A stretch of DNA of 64,000 nucleotides from Allodiplogaster sudhausi (GCA_945643635.1 CALZFC010000270.1:2597501-2661500); one strand, 5' to 3'; shown: positions 24,959 through 36,453, counted from the stretch's first letter. The notes: a model not told the origin generated them from the letters alone. Numbers and translations: made by a program.

Positions 24959-27900
24959 CAGTCTGCGGACACGAAGAGGGCGTCGTCCTCCTCACCGCAT
25001 CGTGTGTTATTCACGAAAAATTCCTCCATAAACTGACGTGTCTCTGGGAAATAAGCTCTCCACCCTGTCCCCGCCCCTCAGGTCATACCCAAAGAGGTTT
25101 CTCTTTCTCTCTCTCTGTCCCTCTCTCTCTCTCTCTCACTCTCTATTGATGATCTCATCGAGAGTACCTGAACTTGCCACGAGAAGCTGGGTCTATCTCT
25201 ATACTCAGGAAGCCCTCTCAATAAAGGGAGAGTATATTAGTGCATACCCGCATACACCCACCCTCCTGCCACAGACGACTACTAAACATGCCTCCAGAGA
25301 ATAACGCCATCTCGATGGCTCAGCTACTAGCACCCATGTCTGCCCAGGATGGAACCACAATGCCCCTCCATCACTTTCCACCGATACTGCCACCACCCAT
25401 TTCCCTGTCTTCATCCTGCTCCTCGTCGACCCCCACTACGAGCACCGCCCCAGTACAAGCGCCTCCAAGCAGCATGGTCCATCTACTGGCTGTGGATATT
25501 TGTGGCTGTGGCCAGTCACATCCACCAGCAGCATTTTCTCTGCCCATGCACATGCTCCAGACCATGCAGCCAAGGGCCATTGTTAAGGCGAGTGGGGGAG
25601 TCAAGGGGTTTTAGGAGTGGGGTCTCAAGGGGTCTAAGGAGTGAGGGTCTCAAGGGGTCTATGGAGTGAGGGCTCAAGGGGTCTAAGGAGTGAGGGTCTC
25701 AAGGGGTCTTCCAGGCTGTTATACTAACAAGTCTATTTCGGCGATATGAATTTTGCTAATTTAAATTTTTTTCTGCATCTATCTATTTAAAGTCTTATGC
25801 TATACCGATTAACTTTCATGAATTTTAAATGAAAAGTTGGATTTGGATTTCTGAAATGTAGAAATGCAAAAAAAAACACTCATTTAGTTCACTCACCCTG
25901 TAATGATTAATTAGAAATCTCTTTAACAATTATATTTAATTAGAACCTCCTTTAATCATTATAAGCCAATAATTGCAGGATTTCGATTTGATTGACGTTC
26001 TCTGGCGCCGTGACATCGAAGCGGAGAAGGGAGGAGGACTGACGGCAGCCGAACACTTCATGGCATCCGATGACTCATCCTGCTCCTCGACCACCACCAC
26101 CACCACTCTCTCACCACACGAGCAGTACGAAAGGGATCTGCAGCTACTGACGGAGAAGAGCATCCAGGCGGTCAGTGTTAGAGAGAGAGGGAGGTGAGAG
26201 AGAGGTAGAGAGAGAGGGAGGGAGTGAGATTGTGAAAAAGAAGAAACAGAGTATATTGTTTATCATTGGCTAACAAGTTTACACGTTAATAATGTTTACT
26301 CAGATCAGCGCGATCTCAGCATTGTTCTCCGAGAAAGTATTCGAATGAAATGGCAAGTGTAGAAGGCAGAGGATAACTAGGGCGCGCGGGTCTTGCACAC
26401 GAAGAAGTGGGGAAGGGCACCGTCGCAGGAGTAGTCGAACCAGGTACCGAAGCGGTCGTCCTGCTGGTACGCCGTGTAGGCGCAGTTCACCTGGAGAGAG
26501 AGAGGGAGAGGGGGGAGAGAGAGAGGGAGAGAGTGAGAGAGTTTAGAGAAGGAGAGTGAGAATGAGAGAGATAGGCAAGAGAGAGAGAGAGAGTGGATAG
26601 AGTAGAGATAAATTGGTTATCTATCTTCCGGATTCGCTGCCTGTTTCCTCCTTGCAAATGGCGTGATCTTTAGCAACTTGCTTACTGTGCAGTGTACACA
26701 TACGTTGATGACATGAACTGTTACCCATCAGAGAACAATTTGGCTCGAGTATTCAATCGCATGCCTACTAGTAAAGCGAACAGAGAAAGGCACATCACGG
26801 GACCGGAACCATTATTAGGCCAGTTCCCTATCGAGCCACTTTAACAGTTTGATCTCTTCCCCTAAAAGTAAAAATTGGAGGCAGAGCACTATTGCAAATG
26901 GGTCGAAATTTACATAATCTCCGATTAATAGTTGAGCTTTTGGCAGGCTTAGCGAAGCGATTCTATAGTCTCTACATTGAATGGACAAGACAAGCGTGGA
27001 CTACTGGCAGAATATATTTATGCAGTAGCATGAAGATCAGGGAAATGGTCAGAGCAGTGATTGGTGTAGAGAACAATGCTGTTTATTGAGCATTCATGAG
27101 AGAGAGAGTAAGAGAGATTGAGAGAAAGTTTATAGTGGAATTATGTTAGTGTGGAGTGAATTGGATGTTTTTCCCGCAAAGCGCTTATGGCATAACTCGT
27201 ATGCTTGTATTTTCACTTTTGATCAGGTTCGAAGCCGTCTGATAGAGGAATGAAAAGAATGACTTGTATGTTCAGTGAATGGAGGAAACCAGAGAAAAGG
27301 ATGGTCCTAGGATCCCCAAAAGTGGATGGTGCTATGGCTCCGAGGTACATCAAAAATAGTCTCGAACCTTGGGCTCATTTGGCTGCGTGGAGTCCCAGTT
27401 GAGGAAGTCTGCTGGCGAGTCATCGCTCCAGGAGTACACTTGGCCAAAGGTGTCGTTCAGCTTGTTCAGACCGATCCAGATGTTACTTTCTAGGTTCGCT
27501 CACGACTACTTACTCAATTGTATATCCCTCACCTCTCTGGCTCTAGCTCGTGGGATTTCTCTCTCTCTCTGTCGCTCTCTCTTTCTCTCTCTGTCGCTCT
27601 CTTTTTCTCCTCTCTCTCGCTCTCTCTTTCTCTCTCTGTCACTCTCTCTCTCTCTGTCGCTCTCTCTCTCTCCTCTCTCTCCTCTCTCTCTCTCTGTCTC
27701 TCTCACTCTCGACTCTCCCCTTGCACATACTGATCACACTAAACACTTCGAAACGCACTCTTCCTGAGCTGGTGAACAAAGTCATTTTCAGCCTCGTCCT
27801 CAATGGACACGAGATGCCCGCCCATGCTGCGGCAAAAGTTCTCCGCAGGCACCCAGTGTAGATCGACATCGTAGAAGCGGTAGAAGTGACGCTTGTAGAG

Positions 27901-28522
27901 TTGCCAGCCCTTGGGGAGAGAGAGAGAGAGAGAGAGGTGGAGTGAGAGAGAGAGAGAGAAGGAGAGAGAGTGAGAGAGAAGGAAAGAGAGAGGTGGAGTG
28001 AGAGAGAAAGAGACAGAGAAAGAAAGAGTGTCACTGACATTTTGCTGAAGCGCGAGCACTGTAATTAGCCGAAGGTTTGCATCTATCGATGCTCCCCGAG
28101 TGCCAGGCTCAGATGAGAAAGACTCTTCCAAGCGGACAGGCCGAACATGCTCGATGATTATATCAGAAGATGGAGGAGGTTACTTCTTATCACTCCCACC
28201 TCCCTCGCAGACCGTGAATTGGATGAGAAGGAAGAGGAAGGGTAGAAGATGGAACATACTGAGGAGCCCCAGGCCCTGCGAAGAATGCTGTCTCCGAGCA
28301 GTTTATATAGCGAGAGCTGTGTTTATTCGATGTGCTCTGATTCATGGGGCCAGGGTTTCTCTGGCAAGAAGATGTGGAAAGCAGGCTTTTAGTGGACACT
28401 GAACGGCCCCTCAGGAAGATGTGGTATGGGAAGGCTAGGGAATGTTGAAATCCAACACTCGCTTTCAGGGACGGCTTAGAAGGTTTGGAAGTGTTAAAAG
28501 TATAGGGAAGGGAGAGAGGAGC

Positions 28523-28558
<36 letters not shown>

Positions 28559-29690
28559 GGGGGAGAGGGAGAGCGGTGAAAGAGAGAGAGAGAGAGAAGG
28601 GGAGAGAGAGGGAGAGTGAGAGAGAGGGAGAGAGAGAGAGAGGGAGAGATAATAATGATTATATTTTTTCAGCCACTCACGCACGACGAAGCTGCACGCT
28701 TCGAGGACCTCTCCAAGGCCTACTACGAAGACTTTTACGCGCCGACTCGCCGTGCGTACGGTGGCACGGTAGGTTGTAAATAATAATAAATAAATAAATT
28801 CGATTTTATATATTTTCTTCGGGAACTACAATAAGTTATGCAATAGTTATATTACTAAAACCCAATGATCGAGGAGATTTTGTTTGTGAAAAGAAGATGT
28901 AAGCTTATTGTTAGTTAAATATAAATAATTTTGTTGTGAGAAAAACATATAAAGTAGTAAAAGTATTTTTATCAAGATAAACGCGAAGAGCGAGTCGCCC
29001 TCTGACGGTGATTCTGGCGTACTTCAGTCTCTCGATTCATCGGCATCTTCAGAGGGAAAGCAGCTACTTCCGACGCCGACTGATGTAAGATTTATTTTTG
29101 AATCCGTTTATTTTTTAGTAATTTTTTTTTGAAAATGCTGTGGCATTTTGTAACCTTTTAATCAGTTGTGATACTTTAACAACAAAAGATTAAGGAATAT
29201 ATTAAATTATCATAATTAAGGCTGACTTGAACGCCCTCTTCGAAGAGATGGTCAAGGATGGCGGCGAATTGGAGAGGGCGCTCTTCTCTGATGGCAACAG
29301 TCGTTAGTTGGAGAGAGAGTGTGGGAGAGAGCGAGAGAGAGAGAGAGAGAAAGAAAGAAGGGAAGAGAAGAGGAAAAGGAAGAGAGAGTGACAGATAGAG
29401 GAAAGAAGAGAGATGGTATGGATTTCGAATAATTTCGCAACGTGTCCAATCAACAATTCCTTCGTCAGAGTCCTCTTCTGGCGCATCTGAGACTTCTCCT
29501 CTTCTCCGCAATGTTTCCCTCTCGTCCGCTGTTGTAGCGCCTTTCTCAAATCGTGAGTTATTTTCTTGCTATTATTATTACTTTGTTCTCAAATATTAAA
29601 TCTATAAAGCACACAATTTCTCTCTCTCTTTCTCACTGCCTCTCTTTCTCACTCTGTCTCTCTCTCTCTCTCTCTCTCTCTTTCTCACTG

Positions 29691-29722
<32 letters not shown>

Positions 29723-31596
29723 CATATCTCTCCTCTTCCTACAGTGACCGAAGTGGAGGAGCTGCGCTCGGCTGCCTCAGCGTCCTCTCGTGCCAAAGAA
29801 GCCTCGCTCGCCCCCTTCACTGCCCCTCCGCCCCCCACGACGTCACTGTCGAATGCGACGTCCGGCTTCCCCGAACCGACCCAGTTCTGGTTCGTCGACA
29901 CGACTGGACCAGAGTCAGCATCCGCCATCTCCACCTACCAAAGCAGAGAACGTCAGTAATTAATTAATTAATTAACTATTTAATTAAATAATAGTGTACG
30001 TAAATTTGATTTGCTTTTAGGAGTAGAAAAATGTATCAAAATTTATCCATGGTATTAAAAAAATTATTTCAGCAGTCCTCAACATGTCCACACTCGTGCT
30101 TCCGCCTCTGGAAAATGTGCAGACAATTGAACTTCAGGTTCCATTTGTTGTATATTTTGGTAATCAAGGGAAAATGGTAATTTGTAAAAAGCAAAGGTAA
30201 CGCCGTATTTTATTTAATATTATTTATTTGCAATTTATGTTTTATTTATTTATCTACAGCGAGCGTCCTCTCCACCGATGCGAGTGTCTCTCTCGAATGA
30301 CTCCTCTTCTGTGTACTCGTCCGGAGGAGCTTCGTCGTCTTCAGCGTCGCCAAATCACAGTGGACGAAGCAGCGAGGCGGAGAATCGCGCGCCTACCAGC
30401 AGGTGAGGGACGAGCTCCTTTAATTTGGGAGATATTTTTGGATTTTTTTTGAAATTTTAAGTGTTTATTATACACTATTTATACTAAGAAAATATGTGTA
30501 TAAAATAAAATTTTAAAAAAAAAAGAATTATAGAATGTACGGAAAACTCGCACCGATCTACTACGACAAAGAAGACGAAGACGAGGATGGTGAAGAGCTC
30601 GAAGAGGAGGACGACGAGGGATTCCATGATGAATTCCGTGGCTCTTCTCGAGGCGACAGACGCCCCTTCAGGTAGTGTTTTCTGTAAATTTAGTTTTTAC
30701 TATGATTATTTTGTTATAAACGGTAATTTCTGTTCCAGAAATCACCAGTTTATAATTAATTTTAGTGAGAAAAAAATCTTTTCAGGCCTTTTTTACATTT
30801 TAAATTTGAAGAAGAGTAATATTGCCAATTTTGAATGTGTCTTATATATTAACTTATTCATAAATAAATATATAAAATGTCTTCTAAATTTCAGTGTCGG
30901 CTCCCGCTCGACCCCATCTGCTGCGCCCTCCTCGTCCTCTACCGTACCCAGTGGCGGAGTTCGTCGGCGCGGACGGCAGAGCAAGGACGAGCAGCTGGCC
31001 GCCGCGGCCGGCCTCCCCGCATCGGCTGCAGCCATCGCTGACATGACCCTGCCCGATCTGCAGCGAATGCTCAAGAGTCACGACCTCAACGAGGCGCAGA
31101 AGCAGCTCATTCGCAAGATTCGGAGACGTGGTTTGTCGCTTTTTAAATATTTTTTTTTAATATTTATTTTTTTTAAATTTTGATTATAGTAATAATTATT
31201 ATTTTGAGTTTAAGACTAAACAATGTGAAGTAGTTAGAAGTATTGAAAAAGTGAAAGAGCTAGTATAGGCTACTAAAACTTATTCATCTTATATTTATTT
31301 AATTTTATAGTGGACGAATTTAAGAGAGCAATTCATAGGATAGTTAAAGACTTGCATACAAAATGATTATTATTTAAAAAAAATATATTGATCATATTTG
31401 TTTATTTTTATAGTTTATAAAGTTGAGAGAGCAACTAGTAATCTAGCAAATGACTCTTGCAGGAAAGAACAAGGTGGCCGCGCGAACTTGCCGCCAACGC
31501 CGTGGAGTGAACCGCTCGAGCCAAGTGGACAGCAACGGTCATCACATCTACCGCCAGCCGACGCCATCCATGCGTATTCCCTTCCAGAGGCGCTAA
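19291..31596 (+). CDS. skn-1: SKN-1 (CNC/NRF-type stress-response transcription factor) orthologue
   Basis: SKN-1 controls oxidative-stress, proteasome and endodermal genes. Seventeen exons join in phase (718 aa, start codon not found): 19291-19378, 20087-20205, 20427-20562, 23470-23560, 23739-23844, 23996-24127, 25979-26170, 28673-28768, 28977-29084, 29221-29302, 29469-29552, 29745-29951, 30073-30137, 30260-30402, 30534-30671, 30895-31130 and 31463-31596. Seen: an Arg-rich stretch, then one transmembrane helix (WPFWWLGAAAALAVVVTA, about residues 77-95) as in the ER-bound SKN-1A isoform; GGLRYRDEETM; DFDLIDVLWRRD (about residue 225, the DIDLID activation element); AARFEDLSKAYYEDFY; RMYGKLAP; and the C-terminal RRRGRQSKDEQLA, QLIRKIRRRGKNKVAARTCR, with no leucine zipper. 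An internal ATG at 23482 could begin a soluble SKN-1C-like form. The first exon (19291-19378) is the least certain. Confidence 0.88.
20563..23469. other. 2.9 kb skn-1 intron with (CT)n arrays
   Basis: No exon is supported here. CT arrays lie at about 20868-20940, 21230-21262 and 22085-22170, and a GA stretch at about 22300-22400. The intron separates the transmembrane exons from the exon with the internal ATG, so a second promoter for a soluble isoform could lie here. Confidence 0.55.
23838..23925. repeat. About 17-bp repeat of the skn-1 donor ending exon 23739-23844
   Basis: The junction GGCACA|GTACGG is followed by GTTACA|GTATCA, GCTACA|GTAACC, TCTACA|GTATCC and GCTTCA|GTAACC, spaced about 17 bp apart. 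Each copy keeps an ACA|GTA-type donor. Confidence 0.7.
24128..25287. other. skn-1 intron sequence with (CT)n arrays
   Basis: CT-rich arrays lie at about 24400-24435, 24555-24705, 24898-24957 and 25100-25145. Long Ser/Leu-rich frames across them come from the repeat. TATATT at about 25231-25236 precedes the candidate alternative first exon. Confidence 0.5.
25288..25587 (+). CDS. Candidate alternative first exon of skn-1 (SKN-1B-like position)
   Basis: An ATG at 25288 opens a 98-100-codon frame (MPPENNAISMAQLLAPM at the start; rich in Pro, Ser, Thr and Met later). It ends at a possible donor, GCCATT|GTTAAG at 25581 or a GC-type donor at 25587. Both end in phase 0 and match the phase-0 start of the DFDLID exon at 25979. 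The main transcript splices 24127 directly to 25979 (SEPTLE|DFDLID), so this exon would be alternative. C. elegans also has a skn-1 isoform starting at an internal exon. No homology was recognised. The alternatives are an unrelated small gene or a chance frame. Confidence 0.4.
25588..25712. repeat. About 25-30-bp repeat following the alternative exon donor
   Basis: Copies of CTCAAGGGGTCTAAGGAGTG (plus variable AGGGT) repeat at least four times directly after the exon end AAG|GCGAGTGGGGGAGTCAAGG. The unit again resembles the exon/intron junction. Confidence 0.65.
26171..26376. repeat. Start of skn-1 intron with (GA)n
   Basis: The 2.5 kb intron 26171-28672 starts with GA repeats (about 26178-26232). 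More GA arrays lie at 26490-26595, 27915-28020 and 28525-28650, and a CT array at about 27555-27715. The nested lectin gene lies between them. Confidence 0.6.
26377..27909 (-). CDS. C-type lectin-domain protein, nested in skn-1 intron
   Basis: Three minus-strand exons in phase cover a C-type lectin domain: 27759-27909, 27368-27489 and 26377-26490 (TAG at 26377). Seen: WQLYKRHFYRFYDV, then FCRSMGGHLVSIEDEAEN, the core NIWIGL, QPNEPK at the position of the EPN/QPD carbohydrate-binding loop, and the C-terminal cysteines in NCAYTAYQ and YSCDGALPHFFVCK. These domains bind sugars or other ligands, usually outside the cell, and nematodes use many in immunity. A possible upstream exon ends at 28039 (LALQQN|, phase 0). 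The signal peptide was not located. Acceptors of two exons use (CT)n tracts. The whole gene lies in one skn-1 intron on the opposite strand. Confidence 0.8.
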
Positions 31597-32718
31597 TCTA
31601 AGAGAGGAATGATGGCCCTGTGCACCCACCCATTTATCTCTGAACGGGGCCCTGTACCCACCCAGTCACCACCCCCCAAGGTACCCATTAAAGGCCCCAA
31701 AAGGACAACAGGTGCCTTTGATGATATATCCATTGAACAATCAATATATATGCCCATTCTATTCCCAAATTGCAATTTCTGGTCAAAGAAGAAGGTATCA
31801 ATGCTATCACATTCTGCCTCCCCCCCCCCCTCCCCCGCACACCCGAGATACCAGCATTTTTTTTCCCTGTTCTGATATGATTTGATTCTCTTTTATTTTG
31901 TGACCATTTTTTGCGACCAAGCTAAATAGCTCTTCTTCTTGAAAAGAACTCCCCGTTCCCATGCCAATTTCTTTCTTCCTTTCACTCTTTTCAGGATACA
32001 TGCATGTATTTTCCTCCCATATTACTGTGGATCTTCTTGTGAGAATGTCGCTCTTGAGCTGAGCTTTTCTTTGGTTTTCTTTTTTTTTACATTTCACTCT
32101 CATAATTTATCTCATTCATTCTTATTTTTTGTGAGTAGAATCCACTTTAATATTGTCTCCTGTCTCTGGCAGTTTCTGTGTTCATTAAGAAAAAATCTCA
32201 ATCAATATAAGTTACCTCAAGGTCTCAGTGTGATTTTCCCTTCGGTTTATTTCATGAACCATGTTACAGTAGTCTCCATCCTACTTTCCTGTTATGCAAT
32301 CTATTTAATCAAAAGCTTTGATTGTTTTGATAAGCAGTTTTCTCTGTCAATTTGCTGAAGCTTTTTTTTTGCTATTTACAATGAGTATTATGATACGTGC
32401 AAAAATCTTTGTTGTTCTTTTTATGCGGAAATCATATGCTTAAAATTTTTGTTTAGTCGCCAACATTTTTTTTGTTTGATGACCGGGTAGTGGAGTTTCT
32501 TAATCGTCCTTATATCATTAGTGATTTAGTTGTTCGAGATCATAGACCCCGATACGGCTTCAATTTGTTCGTCCATCCAATTTGCATTGTCCCGAGAACT
32601 GTCTCGGTTCCGCGATATTTTCCCCCGTCGTGATCACTTGACTTGTGCAGCTTATCGCCCTTTTTATCCCGTGAATTCTCGGACACTGTACAAAGTACAA
32701 CCTTTCTGAACTAATAAA
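31597..32718 (+). other. Probable skn-1 3-prime UTR
   Basis: AT-rich sequence without supported exons lies after the skn-1 stop. AATAAA at 32713-32718 is a plausible polyadenylation signal, giving a 3-prime UTR of about 1.1 kb. A C-run lies at about 31820-31840. Confidence 0.4.
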
Positions 32719-33162
32719 GTTATTTTGTGACAAAACGAGAAATTCATCATATAGTTCAGATTATCAGAACTACATTTGAGCCTTTGATATGAATGAGCAA
32801 AGGGAAATCAACGAAGAGACTCGGGAAATAGCCTCGTTTCGCGAGCATCGTTTCCAGCAAAGACAATAGTGAAAACTGAATAAAGCGAACAGGTGGGAGT
32901 CAATAGCCCCTTTTAGGACTGTAAATTACCCCCTTCCGGTCCGCAAATCGCCCGTTCTCGACGCCGTATTCTAGTCGTTCTCTCTTTTTCTGCATGCATT
33001 TTAAATGGCTGTATTGTGGGAGGAAAGCGTTTTGACTGGATTTACAATGGCCAGTGAAAGACAGTCAATTATATTGTGCACTCGCAATTAGAGAGGACAT
33101 CAACATGATAGAGTTGCGCGGGTGATTCATCGTTGACAATAAGCGAAAACGAAAACTTATTC

Positions 33163-33204
<42 letters not shown>

Positions 33205-33219
33205 GTCTCTTTCTCTCTG

Positions 33220-33251
<32 letters not shown>

Positions 33252-34308
33252 GCTTCCTCTCTACCTATCGCACTTTATCTCTCTTTCTCTCTCTCTCTCT
33301 TTCTCCTGCTCTCTCTCTCTCTCTATTTCTCTTGCTCTCTCTCTCTTTCTCCTGCTCTCTCTCTCTCTCTCTCTTTCTCTGATACTCTGCGCCTATCACA
33401 ATTTTCAGCACAACGGTGTATCAATGCCTTTCAGAGACAATTTCGGAGCAGGCGGATCTCGTTTGAGAATCATTTGCAGCAATTACTCATTCAAACATCT
33501 ATTCTCTCTCTCTCTCTTTGCCTCTCTGTCGCTCTCTCTCTCTCTCTCTCTTGTTTATCTCTCTCTCCTCTCTCTTTATATCCCTTCATTTACAGTCACA
33601 GCAGCAAGTTTGGGTTCTTTTTCCTATACATCTGGCGAATAAAGGAAAGTAATAAATGATAGGGAGCAAGAAAGAGTGAGAGAGGGCGAGTGAGAGAAAT
33701 GTGAATGAAAGATGGAAATAGTGATATAAAGTTTTGTTATTCTGACAAAGCATATCGTCGAGAACTTGGCTACTTTTTCTTTTCTCTTCCATTCCCTCTC
33801 TCTTGTTCACGCTCTATATCTTTATCTCTCGTTCTATCTCTTCATCTCTTCTCCATCCCTCTCTCTCTCTCTCTCTCTTCCTCTTTCTCCCTCTCTCTCT
33901 CTCTCTCTCTTTATTTCTCTCTCTCTCTTCTTCAAACGCCCTACCACTCACCTGCCCATCCCACATCTTCATCTCTTCCTTTCAATAGCAGCCAGCACTC
34001 AATTTAAGCCAAGAATAAGAATGTCATTCGAGTGACTGCCTTTCTGTTTGATCAGTTTTCTCATCGTCGAACTCTACGCTTTCACATTCTCGAAATTCAT
34101 CTTGATTGCATTGATAAGCTTTTCAATCGCTGAAATCAAAATAGAGGGCGAGATTCTGCTGAACCCGATGACATTGTCTTTCCGTTTCATGACTTAAAAT
34201 AAGACCTCATACCCCTTCTTTCTCTATCTCTCTCTCTCTCTGTCTCTATTTCTCTCTCTATATCTATCTCTCTCTGAGACACACACACTCTCTCTCTCTC
34301 TCTCATAG
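32719..34308. other. Intergenic region with dense (CT)n
   Basis: CT arrays fill about 33165-33380, 33500-33570, 33855-33930 and 34220-34305. The last leads into CATAG just before the first TTL start codon and may be a trans-splice acceptor. I saw no gene. Confidence 0.6.
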
Positions 34309-34703
34309 ATGCGTTCTCTCCTCTTCTCTCTCGCTGCTCTCTTCGCCCTCTCCGCTCTCTCGTCTGCCAAGATGCAGAATGTCACGGTGAAGGGCACGGC
34401 GATCTGCCACAAGAAGCGTCTGGCGAACATTGTCGTTCAGCTCATCGAACACGACACGCGTACGGCTCTTTTTATTAATATATATATTTTTAAATTTCCC
34501 ACCAATTATTTAAGTTTAATATTTTTATTTGCTTTCTTAGGCATAAACAATATTATTATTTATTTTTTTAATATAATTTGAATTGAAGTTTCCCACCTAT
34601 TTCAGTCGACCCCAATGATCTGCTCATGGATGTAAAGACGAACGGCGAAGGCGAGTTCGAAGTGAAGGGTGGACAGGACGAGGTTAGCAGAATTGGACAG
34701 AAC

Positions 34704-34737
<34 letters not shown>

Positions 34738-35587
34738 GTGAGAGAGAGACAGACAGACAGAGAGAGAGAGAGAGACTGAGAGAGAGATAGGAAGTGACGT
34801 GCGAGTAAAAGTTTATAGATGTTCTCTCTTTAGTTCGGTTCAATCGAGCCCTTCGTGCGCTTCTTCCACGACTGTGATCTGACGGAGGACCAACAGAAGA
34901 AGGTTCAATCTTCTTGATCTTAATTTTTACGATTCGTTAACACGCTACTATGCGGCATGGATGTATATAACAGTAAGTCACACCTCAATTGCTCAAATGG
35001 CCAAATTCATCTCTCTTTCTCCCCCCCCCCTCTCCCCCTCTCAATATCTCAGATTCCCCATCCTTTCGCCTTTCTCTTTCAGCGAATATCTTGATCTCGT
35101 TCCCCAAATGTCCTCGTTTACTACTCACATTCACAATGTTCCTTTATCGAGAACCTGTTCGAACGTTCCGCATGGAACGAAACGAATGAATCAGAGATGC
35201 CAAAGAAAGAAATAACATATGCCTTCTCCCAACCGGCTATTTTCCTCGCTTTCTACAAGACAAGGCCACCTATGCACATATGTAGTTCTTAACAAGCGAA
35301 ATCCATATGATGAGATTGCGAAGAAGAGAATTGACATTACGAACCCAAGCAACATATTTAGTTTGAATAGTAGTAAAAAAAATTATAAACAAGAACACAG
35401 TCCATTTCAGTAAATAAAATAACTTTACAACAACAACAAAAAAAAAAACCCTAAATAATTTTTTTTTCAGGGCTGCAAGCGTCGTGTCGACTTTGACGTG
35501 CCGAAGAAGTTCATCAACGGGCCCGTCTACGACATGACCTACGTTCCGCTCAACATCAAACAAAGAGACGAGAAGATCGAATGCTAA
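34309..35587 (+). CDS. Transthyretin-like (TTL/TTR-52 type) secreted protein, copy 1
   Basis: Four exons: 34309-34459, 34606-34682, 34834-34902 and 35471-35587 (TAA 35585), 137 aa, all in phase. Seen: a signal peptide (MRSLLFSLAALFALSALSSA), the strand QNVTVKGTAICHKK, DPNDLLMDVKTNGEGEFEV, IEPFVRFFHDC, and GCKRRVDFDVPKKFINGPVY, which mark the nematode TTL family. Four cysteines remain after the leader (AIC, HDC, KGC, IEC). Members are extracellular; some act in cell-corpse recognition or as secreted antigens, but this copy cannot be assigned. It is the only intact + strand copy of the cluster and the likely parent of copies 2 and 3. Confidence 0.88.
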
Positions 35588-35738
35588 GAACTTTGAAACG
35601 AGACATAAAAGTAGCTTTTTTAAGCGGTTCTCTTCATCGCTACAATTAAACTTTTGATCCTTTTCTTTATTTCCTCTCGTTTCACTCTCACATTTATTTC
35701 CCGTTCATGTCTATTTGATGAATATGTTTATTTAAAAG

Positions 35739-35744
35739 AATAAA
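35739..35744 (+). terminator. Polyadenylation signal of TTL copy 1
   Basis: AATAAA lies 150 bases after the stop codon. The same context (AAAGAATAAAGT) is repeated after copy 2. Confidence 0.55.
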
Positions 35745-35963
35745 GTAAATATTAAGTTGCGTATGCGGGTCTTCGTTAAAACAACATTTAAAAAAACTCT
35801 CTATTCGTGCTCGAATGAATGTAATTGGCAAAAGTAAAAGTGTTTTCAGAAGAATCATAAAATCGATGTGAATCGATCTACGTGTGGCATATAGAACGTT
35901 GTGACATTAGATGTTACAATTTTATGTTACAACATTTTCACAATTACTTTTACATATGGCGAT

Positions 35964-36445
35964 CAGAGGTGTCAACGGCCCGGCCCGGCCCGGCCCGGCC
36001 CGGCCCGGCCCGGCCCGGCCCGATGGGCTGGCGGGCCCAACATTTCCCGGGCCGGGCCGGGCCGGGCCCACGAAATGTTGGGCCGGCCCGTGGGCCCGAT
36101 TGGGCCCGATTATTTGAGAAATTAGTGTATGGTCAACTGGTTTTTAAATATTCCCATGATTTTTCTTCAAATGTTCTACTGATTTTTCTTGAAATAGCAA
36201 TTCCTTGAATTTTGATTTGTCATTTGAAGAAAAAAAATATGTATGATGATACATCAGCAAAAAAAATTGAAGAAAATCACTTGAAGAAAATTTGTTGAAG
36301 AAAAATTTATTCAGTTTGAAAATCGGGCCGGGCCGGGCCGGGCCCAAAATTCCAAGGCCCGGAAAAGTACGGGCCGGGCCGCGCCGAGAGTTTGGGCCCG
36401 ACGGGCCGGGCCGGCCCAAAAATGTTAGGCCCGTTGACATCTCTG
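35964..36445. mobile_element. Non-autonomous hAT-type MITE with GGCCC-repeat termini
   Basis: The ends are inverted: CAGAGGTGTCAACGG on the left, and CCGTTGACATCTCTG on the right (reverse complement CAGAGATGTCAACGG). Perfect 8-bp duplications ATGGCGAT flank both ends (35956-35963 and 36446-36453). CAG..G.TG termini with 8-bp duplications are the hAT signature. The subterminal parts are runs of CGGCC/GGGCC; the 250-bp centre is AT-rich and non-coding. No transposase is present. Confidence 0.9.
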
Positions 36446-36453
36446 ATGGCGAT

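Noticed and set aside
24497..25149. Long Ser/Leu-rich frames
   Set aside because: Translation of (CT)n repeats gives SLSL in every frame; nothing outside the repeat supports a gene.
25371..25604. Minus-strand frame opposite the alternative skn-1 exon
   Set aside because: Open only because the GC-rich + strand frame is open; it has no acceptor or donor pair and no known motif.
33133..34035. Ser/Leu-rich frames upstream of TTL copy 1
   Set aside because: The same microsatellite artefact.
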